A stretch of 25,584 nucleotides of DNA from an uncultured Eubacteriales bacterium (GTDB taxonomy: Bacteria; Bacillota; Clostridia; Oscillospirales; Oscillospiraceae), in the NCBI GenBank assembly GCA_900556935.1, contig USQL01000025.1, positions 1-25,584 on the forward strand. The letters run 5' to 3'. A program made the translations under genes and the position numbers. The stretch's first letter is position 1; every line of letters starts with the position of its first letter. The notes under the pieces were generated by a model. It worked only from the letters and a program-made list of their open reading frames with translations. It searched no databases and was not told the DNA's origin. Shown piece after piece: positions 13,652 through 21,572 of this stretch.

Positions 13652-14130
13652 GATACGCCTGCTGCCGCTTAGACGGGCGCAGCGGCCATGAGGCGGCCTG
13701 GGCCCTTCTGCGGAAGCTCTATTGGGAGGAGACGGGGCAGACCCTGCCCCCGGTGCGGCTGCTGGGCTCCGGGAAGCCCTATTTTCCCGGCAGCCCCTAC
13801 CGGTTTTCCATTGCCCATTCCCGCCGCCATGCCTTCTGCGTCCTGGGGAAACACCCCGTGGGCATCGATGCCGAGGAGCTGGACCGGCCTGTGGGGCTGA
13901 AGCTTGCCCGCCGGGTCCTGTCCCAGGATGAATATCTGCAGTTCCTCGCTGCCCCGGACAAGCGCCGGGCATTTCTCACATTCTGGGTTTTGAAAGAGGC
14001 CCAGGCGAAGTTCACCGGCCTTGGCCTCCGGGGCTTCCCCAACCACACCCATTTTGATTTGACAGACCCCCGGGTCTGGGAATGGGACGGGTGCCTGATT
14101 GCCGTGATTGTGGGGAAGGAAGACAAATAA
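13648..14130 (+). CDS. 4'-phosphopantetheinyl transferase (Sfp type)
   Basis: A 160-aa Sfp/AcpT-type enzyme that moves phosphopantetheine from CoA onto a conserved Ser of carrier proteins. Magnesium-site motifs are present: GIDAEE at 72-77 (D74, E76) and FWVLKEAQAKFTG at 112-124 (W113, K116, E117, K121). RFSIAHSRRHAFCVLG at 52-67 is the family's substrate-side motif (normally SxSHS). At 160 aa it is shorter than Sfp (about 224), lacking much of the N-terminal half, as in many clostridial members. No polyketide or peptide synthetase genes are in the window, so the carrier target is unknown. Translationally coupled to the gene before it. Confidence 0.9.
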   Translation: MRYACCRLDGRSGHEAAWALLRKLYWEETGQTLPPVRLLGSGKPYFPGSPYRFSIAHSRRHAFCVLGKHPVGIDAEELDRPVGLKLARRVLSQDEYLQFLAAPDKRRAFLTFWVLKEAQAKFTGLGLRGFPNHTHFDLTDPRVWEWDGCLIAVIVGKEDK

Positions 14131-14148
14131 CCAGAAAGGACAAGACAA

Positions 14149-14928
14149 ATGCTGTTTGACACCCATGCCCATATGGACGACCGGGCCTTTGACCCGGACC
14201 GGGAGACGCTGCTGGCGCAGGTGCTGCCCGAGGCAAACATTGGGCTTTTGATGAATCCCGGGTGCAGTCTGGCCTCCTCCCGGGCGGCCTCCCGGCTGGC
14301 CCGGAAATATGATTACATCTATGCCGCCGTGGGCTCCCACCCGGATGCCGCGGACGAGGTGGACGAGGAGGTTCTGAACGTCTACCGGACCCTGTGCCGG
14401 GAGAATCCGAAAATCAAGGCCATCGGAGAGATTGGCCTGGACTACCACTACGAGGACATCCCCCGGGAGATTCAGAAAAAGGCCTTTCGGGCCCAGATGG
14501 CTCTGGCGGAGGAATGCGGCCTGCCTGTGATTATCCACGAACGGGAGGCCCATCAGGACGGAATGGACATCGTCCGGGAATTTCCGGAGGTCAGAGGTGT
14601 CTTTCACTGCTATTCCGGCTCCGCGGAGATGGCAAGGCAGCTGGTGGACTTAGGCTATTACGTGGGCTTTACCGGAGTGCTGACCTTTAAAAATGCCCGC
14701 AGGGCCCTGGAGGCCGCCGGGGCGGTGCCCCGGGACCGGGTGGTGCTGGAAACCGACTGCCCCTATATGTCCCCGGAGCCCTTCCGGGGCAAGCGCAACG
14801 ACCCCAGCAGGCTCTACCGCATGGCCGAGGCCCTGGCGGAGGTCTGGAGGATCTCTCCGGAGGAGGTCCAGGCCATGACGTTTGAAAACGGAAAACGTCT
14901 ATATCGCATCGAAGGAGAAACACTATGA
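14149..14928 (+). CDS. TatD family metal-dependent deoxyribonuclease
   Basis: A 259-aa amidohydrolase-fold nuclease. All metal ligands are visible: H6 and H8 (FDTHAHMD), E94 (GEIGLDYHYE), H130 (VIIHER), H153 (FHCYSG) and D203 (LETDCPYMSP). TatD enzymes are 3'-5' exonucleases or endonucleases acting on DNA, tied to repair and fragmentation in different organisms. Length is normal. ATG at 14149 has AGAAAGGA about 9 nt upstream. Its stop overlaps the start of the aminotransferase gene by 4 nt (ATGA). The family also includes YcfH/YabD-type members; subfamily role is not resolvable from sequence alone. Confidence 0.93.
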   Translation: MLFDTHAHMDDRAFDPDRETLLAQVLPEANIGLLMNPGCSLASSRAASRLARKYDYIYAAVGSHPDAADEVDEEVLNVYRTLCRENPKIKAIGEIGLDYHYEDIPREIQKKAFRAQMALAEECGLPVIIHEREAHQDGMDIVREFPEVRGVFHCYSGSAEMARQLVDLGYYVGFTGVLTFKNARRALEAAGAVPRDRVVLETDCPYMSPEPFRGKRNDPSRLYRMAEALAEVWRISPEEVQAMTFENGKRLYRIEGETL

Positions 14929-16100
14929 TCAATCCATCCGCCTACGCCCTGGGTGCCAACCGCTCCTGCATCCGGGAGCTGTTTGAATACGGTCGGCAGC
15001 GGGCCGCCATTGTGGGGCAGGAGAACGTCTACGACTATTCCCTTGGCAACCCCTCCATTCCCGCCCCCGCGGGGGTCAACCGGGCTCTGCACGAAATTCT
15101 GGAGGACACCCCCTCCTTGCTTGTCCACGGCTACACCTCTGCCACCGGCGATTTGGAGTGCCGGAAGGCCATATCCGACGATTTAAACGCCCGCTACGGT
15201 GTGTCTACCCGGCCCGGGGATTTCTTCATCGGCTGCGGGGCCGCCCCGGAGCTGGTGGCCGTCTTCCGGGCCCTGGCGGTGCCCGGGGGAGAACTGCTGG
15301 CCGTTGCCCCCTATTTCCCGGAGTACAAGCCCTTCGCGGAGGAGGCGGGGCTCTCCTTCAGGGTTGTCCCCCCGGATATCCCCCATTTCCAGATTGATTT
15401 TGCCACCTTGGAGGCTATGCTGAACGAGCACACCCAGGCGGTGCTTATCAACAGCCCCAATAACCCCAGCGGCGTGGTCTATACCCGCAAGACCCTGGAG
15501 AAGCTGGGGGCGCTTCTGGGCCGGAAGGCCCGGGAATTCGGCCACCCCATCTATCTCGTGTCCGACGAGCCCTACCGGGAGCTGGCCTATGGGGTGGAGG
15601 TGCCCTTTGTGCCTGCCATCTATCCGGATACCCTGATTTGCTATTCCTATTCCAAGAGCCTGTCCCTGCCCGGAGAGCGCATCGGCTATGTCTACGTCCC
15701 CGAGGGGGCCGCGGACCACGATGCCCTCTTTGCCGCCGTGGCCGGGGCGGCCCGGAGCTGCGGCCATGTCTGCGCCCCCAGCCTGATGCAGAAGCTGATT
15801 GCCCGGTGCGCCCATCTCCGCCCGGACCTTGCAAGCTACGATAAAAACCGGAAGGCCCTTTACGAGGGGCTGACCGCCATGGGCTACGAAATGGCCAAGC
15901 CCGACGGGGCGTTTTACCTTTTTATCAAGGCCCCCGGCGGGGATGCCAACGCCTTTTCCGAAAAGGCCAAGCAAAAAGATCTTTTGCTGGTCCCCGGGGA
16001 CGGCTTCGGCTGCCCGGGCTATTTCCGCATCTGCTACTGCGTCAGCTATGAAATGATTCAAAAGAGCCTGCCTGTGTTCCGGGAACTGCTCGAAACCTGA
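14925..16100 (+). CDS. Pyridoxal-phosphate-dependent aminotransferase, class I/II
   Basis: A 391-aa fold-type I aminotransferase. The PLP-binding Lys is K244 in SYSKSLSLPGERIGY. INSPNNPSG at 175-183 holds the phosphate-side Asn, SDEPYREL at 213-220 the Asp and Tyr pairing with the cofactor ring, and the late GYFRICYCVS segment carries the substrate-carboxylate Arg. It resembles aspartate/aromatic aminotransferase-like proteins that NCBI usually names only generically. It starts within the tatD stop and has AAGGAG about 8 nt upstream. Substrate is not predictable. The enzyme is probably cytoplasmic, with the membrane flippase gene 13 nt downstream in the same operon. Confidence 0.92.
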   Translation: MINPSAYALGANRSCIRELFEYGRQRAAIVGQENVYDYSLGNPSIPAPAGVNRALHEILEDTPSLLVHGYTSATGDLECRKAISDDLNARYGVSTRPGDFFIGCGAAPELVAVFRALAVPGGELLAVAPYFPEYKPFAEEAGLSFRVVPPDIPHFQIDFATLEAMLNEHTQAVLINSPNNPSGVVYTRKTLEKLGALLGRKAREFGHPIYLVSDEPYRELAYGVEVPFVPAIYPDTLICYSYSKSLSLPGERIGYVYVPEGAADHDALFAAVAGAARSCGHVCAPSLMQKLIARCAHLRPDLASYDKNRKALYEGLTAMGYEMAKPDGAFYLFIKAPGGDANAFSEKAKQKDLLLVPGDGFGCPGYFRICYCVSYEMIQKSLPVFRELLET

Positions 16101-16113
16101 TATTGGAGACCCC

Positions 16114-17616
16114 ATGAAATTTAAAAAGACCATCTATAACCTTGTCTTCGGCATTGGCACCCAGCTGATTACCCTGGCCTTAGGGCTGGTGATTCCCCGG
16201 CTGATTCTGCAGAGCTACGGCTCTGAGGTCAACGGCCTGTTCAATACCCTCAATAATATCTATACCTACCTGTCCCTGGTGGAGGCGGGCATCGCGACCT
16301 CGGCCCTGCAGGCCCTTTACGGCCCGGTGAGCCGGGAGGACCACCAGAGCATCAACGAGATTTTAACCGCAACCAAACGCTATTTCCACCGCTGTGCCAT
16401 TCTCTTTGGCCTGGGGGTTCTGGTGCTGACGGCATCCCTGCCCTTCCTGCTGCGGACGGACATCAACCCCGTGGCGGTGGCCCTGGTGACGCTGCTGCAG
16501 GGCTGTGCCAGCGTGCTGAATTTCTACGTGGTGGCGGGTATGACAAGCCTTTTGTCTGCCGAGGGCAAGGAATATGTCCAGAACAATCTGACGCTGGTGA
16601 CCACGGTCCTTACCAGCCTTGCCAAAATCATCCTGGTCAATCTGCGGGTGGACATTGTCCTTTTGCAGCTGGCCTATTTTGGAATCAGCCTGTTTTCCGT
16701 GGCCATGTACTATATCTACTTCCGCCGCCATTACCCCTGGATGGACCGGAACCGGTACAATCCCCAGGTGAAGCTAAAGCAGCGGGGGGCGTTTTTGCTG
16801 CACCACGCGGTGTATGTGATTTTCAACAATACCGATGTGGTGCTGCTGGGCCTGCTGTGCGGCCTGAAGGTCAGCAGCGTGTATTCCATCTACAATCTGA
16901 TTTTCTTCAGCGTTCTGCGGGTGATCAATACCGCCTTCAGCGGGGTGAAGTTCAACTTAGGCCTGGCCTATAATTCCGACCGGGAGCGGTATATCCTGCT
17001 CCACGACACCTACAATACCTGTTACTTGGGCTTCGTCTTTGGCCTGATGACCGTGTGCTATCTGCTGACCCCATCCTTTGTGGGGCTCTACACCGCGGGG
17101 ATTACGGATATCCAATATGTAGACCCCTATCTTCCCATGCTGTTCTGCCTGTGCAATCTGTTTTCCTGCAGCCGGTCTACGGAGAGCAACCTCATCAGCC
17201 TTGCCTTCCACGCCACCCAGACCATTCCCCGGGCCATTGTGGAGGCCGTCATCAACCTGTCTGTCAGCGTGTTGCTGGTGTGGAAGCTGGGCATCTACGG
17301 CTGCCTGCTGGGCACTCTGGCAGCGCTGACCTACCGCACCAACGACATTATCATCTACGCGAACAAGCACATTCTGCAAAGGTCCTCCAGAAGGTCCTAC
17401 GAAACCGTTCTGAGCTATTTTGCCATGTTCTTCCTGATTGCCTTCCTGGCCCGCTCCTGGCAGCCGAACATCACAGGCTACGCAAGCTTCATTCTCTATG
17501 GCCTTGTGATGACACCTTTGTCCCTGCTGCTGTTCTACACCCTGGGCTTCCTGGCAAACCCAAAATCCGCGGCATTCGTCACCGGGATTTTGAAGGAAAA
17601 GCTGGGGAAAAAATAA
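16114..17616 (+). CDS. Wzx-like polysaccharide flippase (MOP superfamily)
   Basis: A 500-aa membrane protein with about 14 hydrophobic helices and the N-terminal pattern of lipid-linked oligosaccharide flippases: TIYNLVFGIGTQLITLALGLVIPRLIL, YGSEVNGLFNTLNNIYTYLS, then EAGIATSALQALYGP. Such proteins turn undecaprenyl-linked glycans to the outer membrane face for polymerisation, which would pair functionally with a Wzy/WaaL-type protein such as the one at 7130-8491; the link is inference because the genes are far apart. TGGAG precedes the ATG. It is the last gene of the operon, followed at once by a strong terminator. Distinction from other MOP exporters (MurJ, MATE drug pumps) rests on the N-terminal pattern. 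Confidence 0.88.
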   Translation: MKFKKTIYNLVFGIGTQLITLALGLVIPRLILQSYGSEVNGLFNTLNNIYTYLSLVEAGIATSALQALYGPVSREDHQSINEILTATKRYFHRCAILFGLGVLVLTASLPFLLRTDINPVAVALVTLLQGCASVLNFYVVAGMTSLLSAEGKEYVQNNLTLVTTVLTSLAKIILVNLRVDIVLLQLAYFGISLFSVAMYYIYFRRHYPWMDRNRYNPQVKLKQRGAFLLHHAVYVIFNNTDVVLLGLLCGLKVSSVYSIYNLIFFSVLRVINTAFSGVKFNLGLAYNSDRERYILLHDTYNTCYLGFVFGLMTVCYLLTPSFVGLYTAGITDIQYVDPYLPMLFCLCNLFSCSRSTESNLISLAFHATQTIPRAIVEAVINLSVSVLLVWKLGIYGCLLGTLAALTYRTNDIIIYANKHILQRSSRRSYETVLSYFAMFFLIAFLARSWQPNITGYASFILYGLVMTPLSLLLFYTLGFLANPKSAAFVTGILKEKLGKK

Positions 17617-17625
17617 ATATTTGAA

Positions 17626-17672
17626 ATCGGGGCATATCACCGCGTAGCTGGGTGATATGCCCCGATATTTTT
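17626..17672. terminator. Strong terminator between wzx-like and CDF genes
   Basis: A 16-bp perfect stem, ATCGGGGCATATCACC (17626-17641) against 17651-17666, with a 9-nt loop, then ATTTTT on the plus strand. The minus strand has a T-rich stretch after the stem as well, so it can serve both convergent genes. Confidence 0.92.
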
Positions 17673-17694
17673 CGTGAATTTTGCGTTCAAATGC

Positions 17695-18867
17695 TCAGTT
17701 AAAGCTGCTCTGGTCGAAGGTGATGACCGGGTAGTAGGTGACGGCGCTGTTTGCATTGAGCTCCCGGGAGAGGGTTTCCTGAATTTTGTCCTCCTGGCCC
17801 CGGAGGTCCGAGGGAAGGATTACGTCGAAAATCAGGTTGGTGTGCTCCTTGCCGGGGACCATGCGGAAGTCGTGAATGCCGAGACGCATGTCGATCGTGT
17901 GGAGAATCTGCTCCACACGGACATGCATCCGGTCCAGCTCCGGGTCGTCGGTGACCACGGGGTCGTAGTGGATGACCAGGTGGACACCGTGGCTTTCCAG
18001 GCATTCCCGCTCCAGATTGTCAATGATTTCGTGGCACTCCATGGGGTCCTCCCGGTAGTCCATCTCCACGTGGAGGCTGGCAAACCGCTGGCCGGGGCCG
18101 TAGTCGTGAACCATCAGGTCGTGGAAGCCCAAGACCTTGGGATTGTCCCGGATGTAGTCTACGATTTTCTCCCGCAGCTCCGGGTCCGCGTTTTCGCCCA
18201 GCAGGGGGGAGATGGTATCCCTGGCCAGGCCCACGCCGCTGTAGAGGATAAAGGCGGACACCGCAAGGCCCATGAAGCCGTCCACCTGAAGCCCGGTAAA
18301 ATGCTCCACCAGAGCGGCCACCAGCACGGCGGCGGTGGTAATGACATCGTTGCGGCTGTCCGCGGCGGTGGCGGTCAGGGTGGAGGAGTTGATTTTCTGG
18401 CCCAGCCGCGTGTTAAAGCCGGACATCCACAGCTTTACGGCGATGGAGGCGGCCAGTACCCCGGCGGTTACCCAGGTGAATTCCACGGGGGCGGGGTGGA
18501 GAATTTTGTCCAGGGAGGATTTGCCCAGCTCCACGCCGATGATCAGAATCAGGGCGGAGACCACCAGCCCGGACAGGTATTCGTACCGGGCGTGGCCGTA
18601 GGGATGGTCCGCGTCCGCCGGACGCTCCGCCAGCTGGAAGCCCAGCATGGTCACCACCGAGCTGGTGGCATCGGAGAGGTTGTTCATGGCATCGGCGGTG
18701 ATGGACACGGACCGGGTCAGCAGGCCCACGGAGAGCTTCCCCAGAAACAGCAGACAGTTGCACAGAATGCCAACGATGCCCGACATCCGCCCCACGGAGG
18801 CCCGGACCTTGGGGTCCTCCGGGTGGTCCGAATTCTTGATAAAAGTACGCAAAAGCCAGTTAGTCAT
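17695..18867 (-). CDS. Cation diffusion facilitator transporter (likely Mn-type site)
   Basis: A 390-aa CDF efflux transporter with six transmembrane helices and a long cytoplasmic C-terminal domain (about 220-390) bearing several His/Asp. The transport site reads D59-x3-N63 in helix 2 (ADAMNNLSDA) and D170-x3-D174 in helix 5 (ADSRNDV). Zinc CDFs usually have His-x3-Asp there; an all-Asp/Asn site is typical of manganese-type exporters, so Mn(II) is my preferred but unproven substrate. DHPYGHARYEYLSG at 87-100 is a family motif. ATG at 18867 has GGGGGA at 8 nt; an earlier start at 18933 would include the leader hairpin and has no ribosome site. Confidence 0.9.
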   Translation of the reverse strand: MTNWLLRTFIKNSDHPEDPKVRASVGRMSGIVGILCNCLLFLGKLSVGLLTRSVSITADAMNNLSDATSSVVTMLGFQLAERPADADHPYGHARYEYLSGLVVSALILIIGVELGKSSLDKILHPAPVEFTWVTAGVLAASIAVKLWMSGFNTRLGQKINSSTLTATAADSRNDVITTAAVLVAALVEHFTGLQVDGFMGLAVSAFILYSGVGLARDTISPLLGENADPELREKIVDYIRDNPKVLGFHDLMVHDYGPGQRFASLHVEMDYREDPMECHEIIDNLERECLESHGVHLVIHYDPVVTDDPELDRMHVRVEQILHTIDMRLGIHDFRMVPGKEHTNLIFDVILPSDLRGQEDKIQETLSRELNANSAVTYYPVITFDQSSFN

Positions 18868-18889
18868 AACAAATTCCCCCAAAACGGAA

Positions 18890-18967
18890 GCAGCACCGCG
18901 GGGCCTTCCCCTGCGGTGTTGCGGATTACTCATATAATAGTCGGATGCCGCCCCATTTGTGAGGCGG
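18890..18967 (-). promoter_or_regulatory. Structured 5' leader of the CDF gene (possible attenuator)
   Basis: Two hairpins lie between the promoter and the CDF start. The first pairs 18961-18967 with 18948-18954 (7 bp). The second is a strong 14-bp stem, 18908-18922 with 18890-18903, one bulged base and a 4-nt loop, followed on the minus strand by TTCCGTTTT. That order resembles a regulated terminator upstream of a metal exporter. I see no recognisable yybP-ykoY or NiCo consensus, so riboswitch identity is not claimed. Confidence 0.45.
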
Positions 18968-18975
18968 TTTCCTAC

Positions 18976-19004
18976 ATTATACAGGACCCGGGGAAAAATA
19001 GCAA
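18976..19004 (-). promoter_or_regulatory. Sigma-A-type promoter of the CDF gene
   Basis: Minus-strand TTGCTA (plus 18999-19004) and a perfect TATAAT (plus 18976-18981) are 17 bp apart. The leader to the ATG at 18867 is about 100 nt, unusually long for this window. It starts just after the spoIIP stop, where no clear terminator is seen. Confidence 0.78.
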
Positions 19005-19026
19005 GGGAAAAAGGAAAGAAAAATTT

Positions 19027-20022
19027 TTAAGACAGCAGCCCCGCAAGCCCATCGGCCAGAATTTCCACGGCGGCCAGCGCCTCTTCATGAGTGTTTCCCG
19101 CGCCGCCGATTTCCACAAGCAGAGCGCCCGGGCTCAGGTCCTGGTTAAAGCGCTGGGGCCGGAGATTCAGGGGGCGGGTGATGCCGGGGCTTGCCCGCTC
19201 CAGAAGGGTTTGCAGCCGCAGGGCCAGGGACAGATTCTTATCCCAGTTCGGGTGGGAACGTCCCCCTGCGTCGGTGCCCACCACCAGCATGATTTTGGCA
19301 CTTGTCCCTGAGGCGGTCTGGGCCAGGGGCCGCAGCTGCCGGGTTCCGGCGGTGGCATCCCGGTGGAGGTCCAGCACCAGGGCCAGGGAAGGGAATTCCT
19401 CCAGATACGCCTCCGCCGATTTCCGGCTGCTGACATAGGCACTGTTGTAGGAGGGGTAGTCGTGGAGGCTTTCATCCCGGATGACCCCAATGCCGCGGCG
19501 CGCCAGGGCTTCCTCCAGGGCCCGCCCCAGGCTGAGCATATTAAAACCGCTGTCCAGGGTTCTGTAGGCAGCGGTTTCTATGTAATTTTCGCCGGACTTT
19601 GTGTAGCTTTCTGTGGTGTGGGTACTATAAATCAGGACCTTCGGGCCGTCTGCCGCCGGAAAATCGGGGGCAAGCTGGATAAGATCTTCCACATCCGGGG
19701 AAACCCCCGCGTCGTTGTCCAAAAGCACGGCGGCCCCGTCCTCTGCGGTGAAGACGGGCTTTTCCGGCGTTTCCCGGCGGGACAGCAGAACCGGGGCCGC
19801 CTCCTGGACTGTCTCCGGTCCGCTGGACTCCGGGGCATAGTACAGGGGCAGGGGCGCGGTGGAAGCCTGCCGGAGGCCCGTTTGGAGATACAGCAGAAAA
19901 GCATCCGCCTGTTCCGGAAAGCTCCGGCGTTCCAGCCCCCGGACCGCTGCCGGCCCCAGCCGCACCGCCAGAGCCAGGGCAAGACTCAGAAGCCCCGCCC
20001 TCCAAGCATCCCGTTCCCGCAA
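19027..20022 (-). CDS. spoIIP: Stage II sporulation protein P
   Basis: SpoIIP is a peptidoglycan amidase/endopeptidase that, with SpoIID and SpoIIM, thins septal wall so the mother cell can engulf the forespore. The 331-aa product has an N-terminal signal-anchor (about 10-24), a variable linker (about 30-120) and the catalytic domain. Motifs: VLIYSTHTTESYT (H135, E138), YNSAYVSSR, LDLHRDA (D219-H220-R221-D222), and LLVEIGGAGNTHEE (E304). The start is a TTG at 20022 with AAGGAGG 10 nt upstream overlapping the tadA stop; no ATG fits. Sequence outside motifs is unusually Ala/Pro/Arg-rich, in line with local GC. Co-transcribed behind tadA, so sporulation control must come from a promoter within or before tadA. 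Confidence 0.92.
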   Translation of the reverse strand: MRERDAWRAGLLSLALALAVRLGPAAVRGLERRSFPEQADAFLLYLQTGLRQASTAPLPLYYAPESSGPETVQEAAPVLLSRRETPEKPVFTAEDGAAVLLDNDAGVSPDVEDLIQLAPDFPAADGPKVLIYSTHTTESYTKSGENYIETAAYRTLDSGFNMLSLGRALEEALARRGIGVIRDESLHDYPSYNSAYVSSRKSAEAYLEEFPSLALVLDLHRDATAGTRQLRPLAQTASGTSAKIMLVVGTDAGGRSHPNWDKNLSLALRLQTLLERASPGITRPLNLRPQRFNQDLSPGALLVEIGGAGNTHEEALAAVEILADGLAGLLS

Positions 20023-20037
20023 TCCAATACAGCCTCC

Positions 20038-20532
20038 TTATCGCGATGATTCCTGCTTCGGCCTCCATTTGGGCCGGCTGCGCAGCTCTACCCGGAGATT
20101 CTGAAAAAAGTCCTGCAGCAGCGCCTTGGATTCCTCCTCCAACAGCCCCGCCTCTACCTGGGGATGGTGGTTAAAATCCATGGAAAACAGGCTGCAAACC
20201 GAGCCGCAGGCCCCAAACTTCCGGTCACTGGCTCCGTAGACCACCCTGGGAATCCGGGCGTTCAGAATGGCCCCGGCGCACATGGCGCAGGGCTCCAGGG
20301 TGACATACAGGGTACACTCCCACAGCCGCCAGCCGCCAAGCGTACGGCATGCCTGGTCGATGGCCTGAATTTCCGCGTGGGCCAGGGCGGACTTGTCCGT
20401 CTCCCGGCGGTTATACCCCCGGCCCACAATCTCCTGGCCGCGGACGATGACGCAGCCCACCGGCACCTCGCCCATTTCCGCGGCCTTCCGCGCCAGGGAA
20501 AGGGCCTCCCGCATAAAATCCAAATTGTCCAT
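20038..20532 (-). CDS. tadA: tRNA-specific adenosine deaminase
   Basis: TadA deaminates A34 of tRNA-Arg(ACG) to inosine, allowing one tRNA to read three codons. The 164-aa protein has the cytidine-deaminase fold zinc site: HAE at 52-54 and PCAMCAGAI at 81-89 (C82, C85). The C-terminal FGACGSVCSLF and FNHHPQV segments are typical of TadA rather than of guanine or cytosine deaminases. ATG at 20532; the upstream AGAGGCGGG is a tolerable ribosome site. It is divergent from the Gx-family gene, with a 135-bp gap between the starts. Confidence 0.94.
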   Translation of the reverse strand: MDNLDFMREALSLARKAAEMGEVPVGCVIVRGQEIVGRGYNRRETDKSALAHAEIQAIDQACRTLGGWRLWECTLYVTLEPCAMCAGAILNARIPRVVYGASDRKFGACGSVCSLFSMDFNHHPQVEAGLLEEESKALLQDFFQNLRVELRSRPKWRPKQESSR

Positions 20533-20602
20533 GAAAAACCCGCCTCTCTTTTTGCCTATCCTATCACAGAATCCGGAAAAAAACCAGCGGAAGAAGGTGG
20601 AC

Positions 20603-20631
20603 TTTACAGCGGGGCAAAAAAATGGTATGCT
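20603..20631 (+). promoter_or_regulatory. Sigma-A-type promoter of the Gx-mrnC-rqcH operon
   Basis: TTTACA (20603-20608) and TATGCT (20626-20631) are 17 bp apart, with GG before the -10. A leader of about 30 nt runs to the ATG at 20668, with GAAAGGA in front of it. Confidence 0.65.
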
Positions 20632-20667
20632 ATAGGCACCGAAAATCTATGGCGGAAAGGACATGCT

Positions 20668-21177
20668 ATGAAACCCCGAAAACTGGTTCTTCTGGCCCTT
20701 TTGACGGCCATTGCCCTGACCATCTTCCTTTTGGAAGCTCAAATTCCCCCGCTTTTGCCGGTGCCGGGGATGAAATTGGGGCTTGCCAATATCGTAACGG
20801 TGCTTACGGTGTTTTTGCTGGGCTCCCGGGAAGGGTGCCTGGTGCTGGCGGCTCGGATTTTCCTGGGGGCGGTGTTCGCCGGGAATTTCAGCACCATTCT
20901 CTATTCCGCCGCCGGGGGCACCCTGGCCATTCTCACCACCATTGCCCTGAAGCCCCTTCTGCGGGAAAACCAGCTGTGGGTGGCGGGCTGCGCCGGGGCT
21001 GTGGCCCACTCCATTGGGCAGATGGCCGTGGCGGTATGGGTCAGCGGCACCCTGGGGCTGCTTGCCTACCTACCCATTCTCATTGCCGTGAGTATTGTAA
21101 CGGGACTGTTCACCGGGCTCTGCGCCCAGTTTTTATTGAATCGAGGAAAACGCTTTTGGAAAACTACTTTCAGATGA
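20668..21177 (+). CDS. Gx transporter family membrane protein (Hpre_diP_synt_I)
   Basis: A 169-aa polytopic protein with about five helices. The pattern ALTIFLLEAQIPPLLPVPGMKLGLANIVTV, then FLLGSREGCLVLAARIFLGAVF and FSTILYSAAGGTLA, is that of the family called heptaprenyl diphosphate synthase component I. The family is now often annotated as Gx transporter because it resembles the substrate-binding subunits of ECF transporters. The old enzyme name is probably misleading: this protein has no prenyl-synthase motifs (no DDxxD). A role in importing or handling a small molecule is inference. It overlaps the start of mrnC by 22 nt (or 4 nt if mrnC starts at the ATG). Confidence 0.85.
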   Translation: MKPRKLVLLALLTAIALTIFLLEAQIPPLLPVPGMKLGLANIVTVLTVFLLGSREGCLVLAARIFLGAVFAGNFSTILYSAAGGTLAILTTIALKPLLRENQLWVAGCAGAVAHSIGQMAVAVWVSGTLGLLAYLPILIAVSIVTGLFTGLCAQFLLNRGKRFWKTTFR

Positions 21178-21572
21178 ATTTGGAAAAAGCCCAGATTGAT
21201 GCCATCTCCAATCTTGGTCTTGCCCACATTGGGGACGGGGTCTTTGAACTGCTGTGCCGGGGCTATCTCTGCGCCCGGGGCTATACCACCGTGGGGGAGC
21301 TCCACCGCAGGACCGTCCACCTGGTCAATGCCCCTGCCCAGGCGGAATTTGTGGAGAAACTGCTGCCCCTGCTTTCCGAGGAGGAGCGAAGCTATTATCG
21401 CCGGGGGAAGAATGCCCATGTCCACGCGGTGCCCAAGGGGGCGACCCCGGCCCAGTACGCCAAGGCCACGGGCCTGGAGGCCCTGCTGGGCGCAATGTAC
21501 TTAGCCGGAAGGACGGATAGAATTAACGAACTCTTCCGGGCGGTTATGGAGGGACAGGACAATGGCATTTGA
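21156..21572 (+). CDS. mrnC: Mini-ribonuclease 3
   Basis: MrnC is an RNase III-like enzyme without an RNA-binding domain that matures the 3' and 5' ends of 23S rRNA. Motifs: LGLAHIGDGVFELL (active-site Asp at 27), NAPAQAEF, RRGKNAHVHAVPKGA, and YAKATGLEALLGAMYLAG carrying the other active-site Glu. I prefer the TTG at 21156 (protein MENYFQMN..., 138 aa) because GAGG lies 9 nt upstream and family members commonly begin with a similar short acidic-aromatic stretch. The ATG at 21174 (132 aa), overlapping the previous TGA, is the alternative. It overlaps rqcH by 11 nt, so the two are coupled. Confidence 0.9.
   Translation: MENYFQMNLEKAQIDAISNLGLAHIGDGVFELLCRGYLCARGYTTVGELHRRTVHLVNAPAQAEFVEKLLPLLSEEERSYYRRGKNAHVHAVPKGATPAQYAKATGLEALLGAMYLAGRTDRINELFRAVMEGQDNGI

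Noticed and set aside
18933..18941. TATAAT on the plus strand in the CDF leader as a second promoter
   Set aside because: No acceptable -35 and no plus-strand gene downstream.
18868..18985. Known Mn (yybP-ykoY) or NiCo riboswitch in the CDF leader
   Set aside because: Hairpins are present but I could not find the conserved core sequences by eye, so only a structured leader is claimed.
17674..19311. 545-codon plus-strand open frame opposite the CDF and spoIIP genes
   Set aside because: No ribosome site or recognisable motif, His/Gly-rich composition, and it crosses two genes with clear signatures on the other strand.
20668..21177. Heptaprenyl diphosphate synthase enzyme activity
   Set aside because: The family name is historical; the protein is an integral membrane protein with no prenyl-transferase Asp-rich motif.
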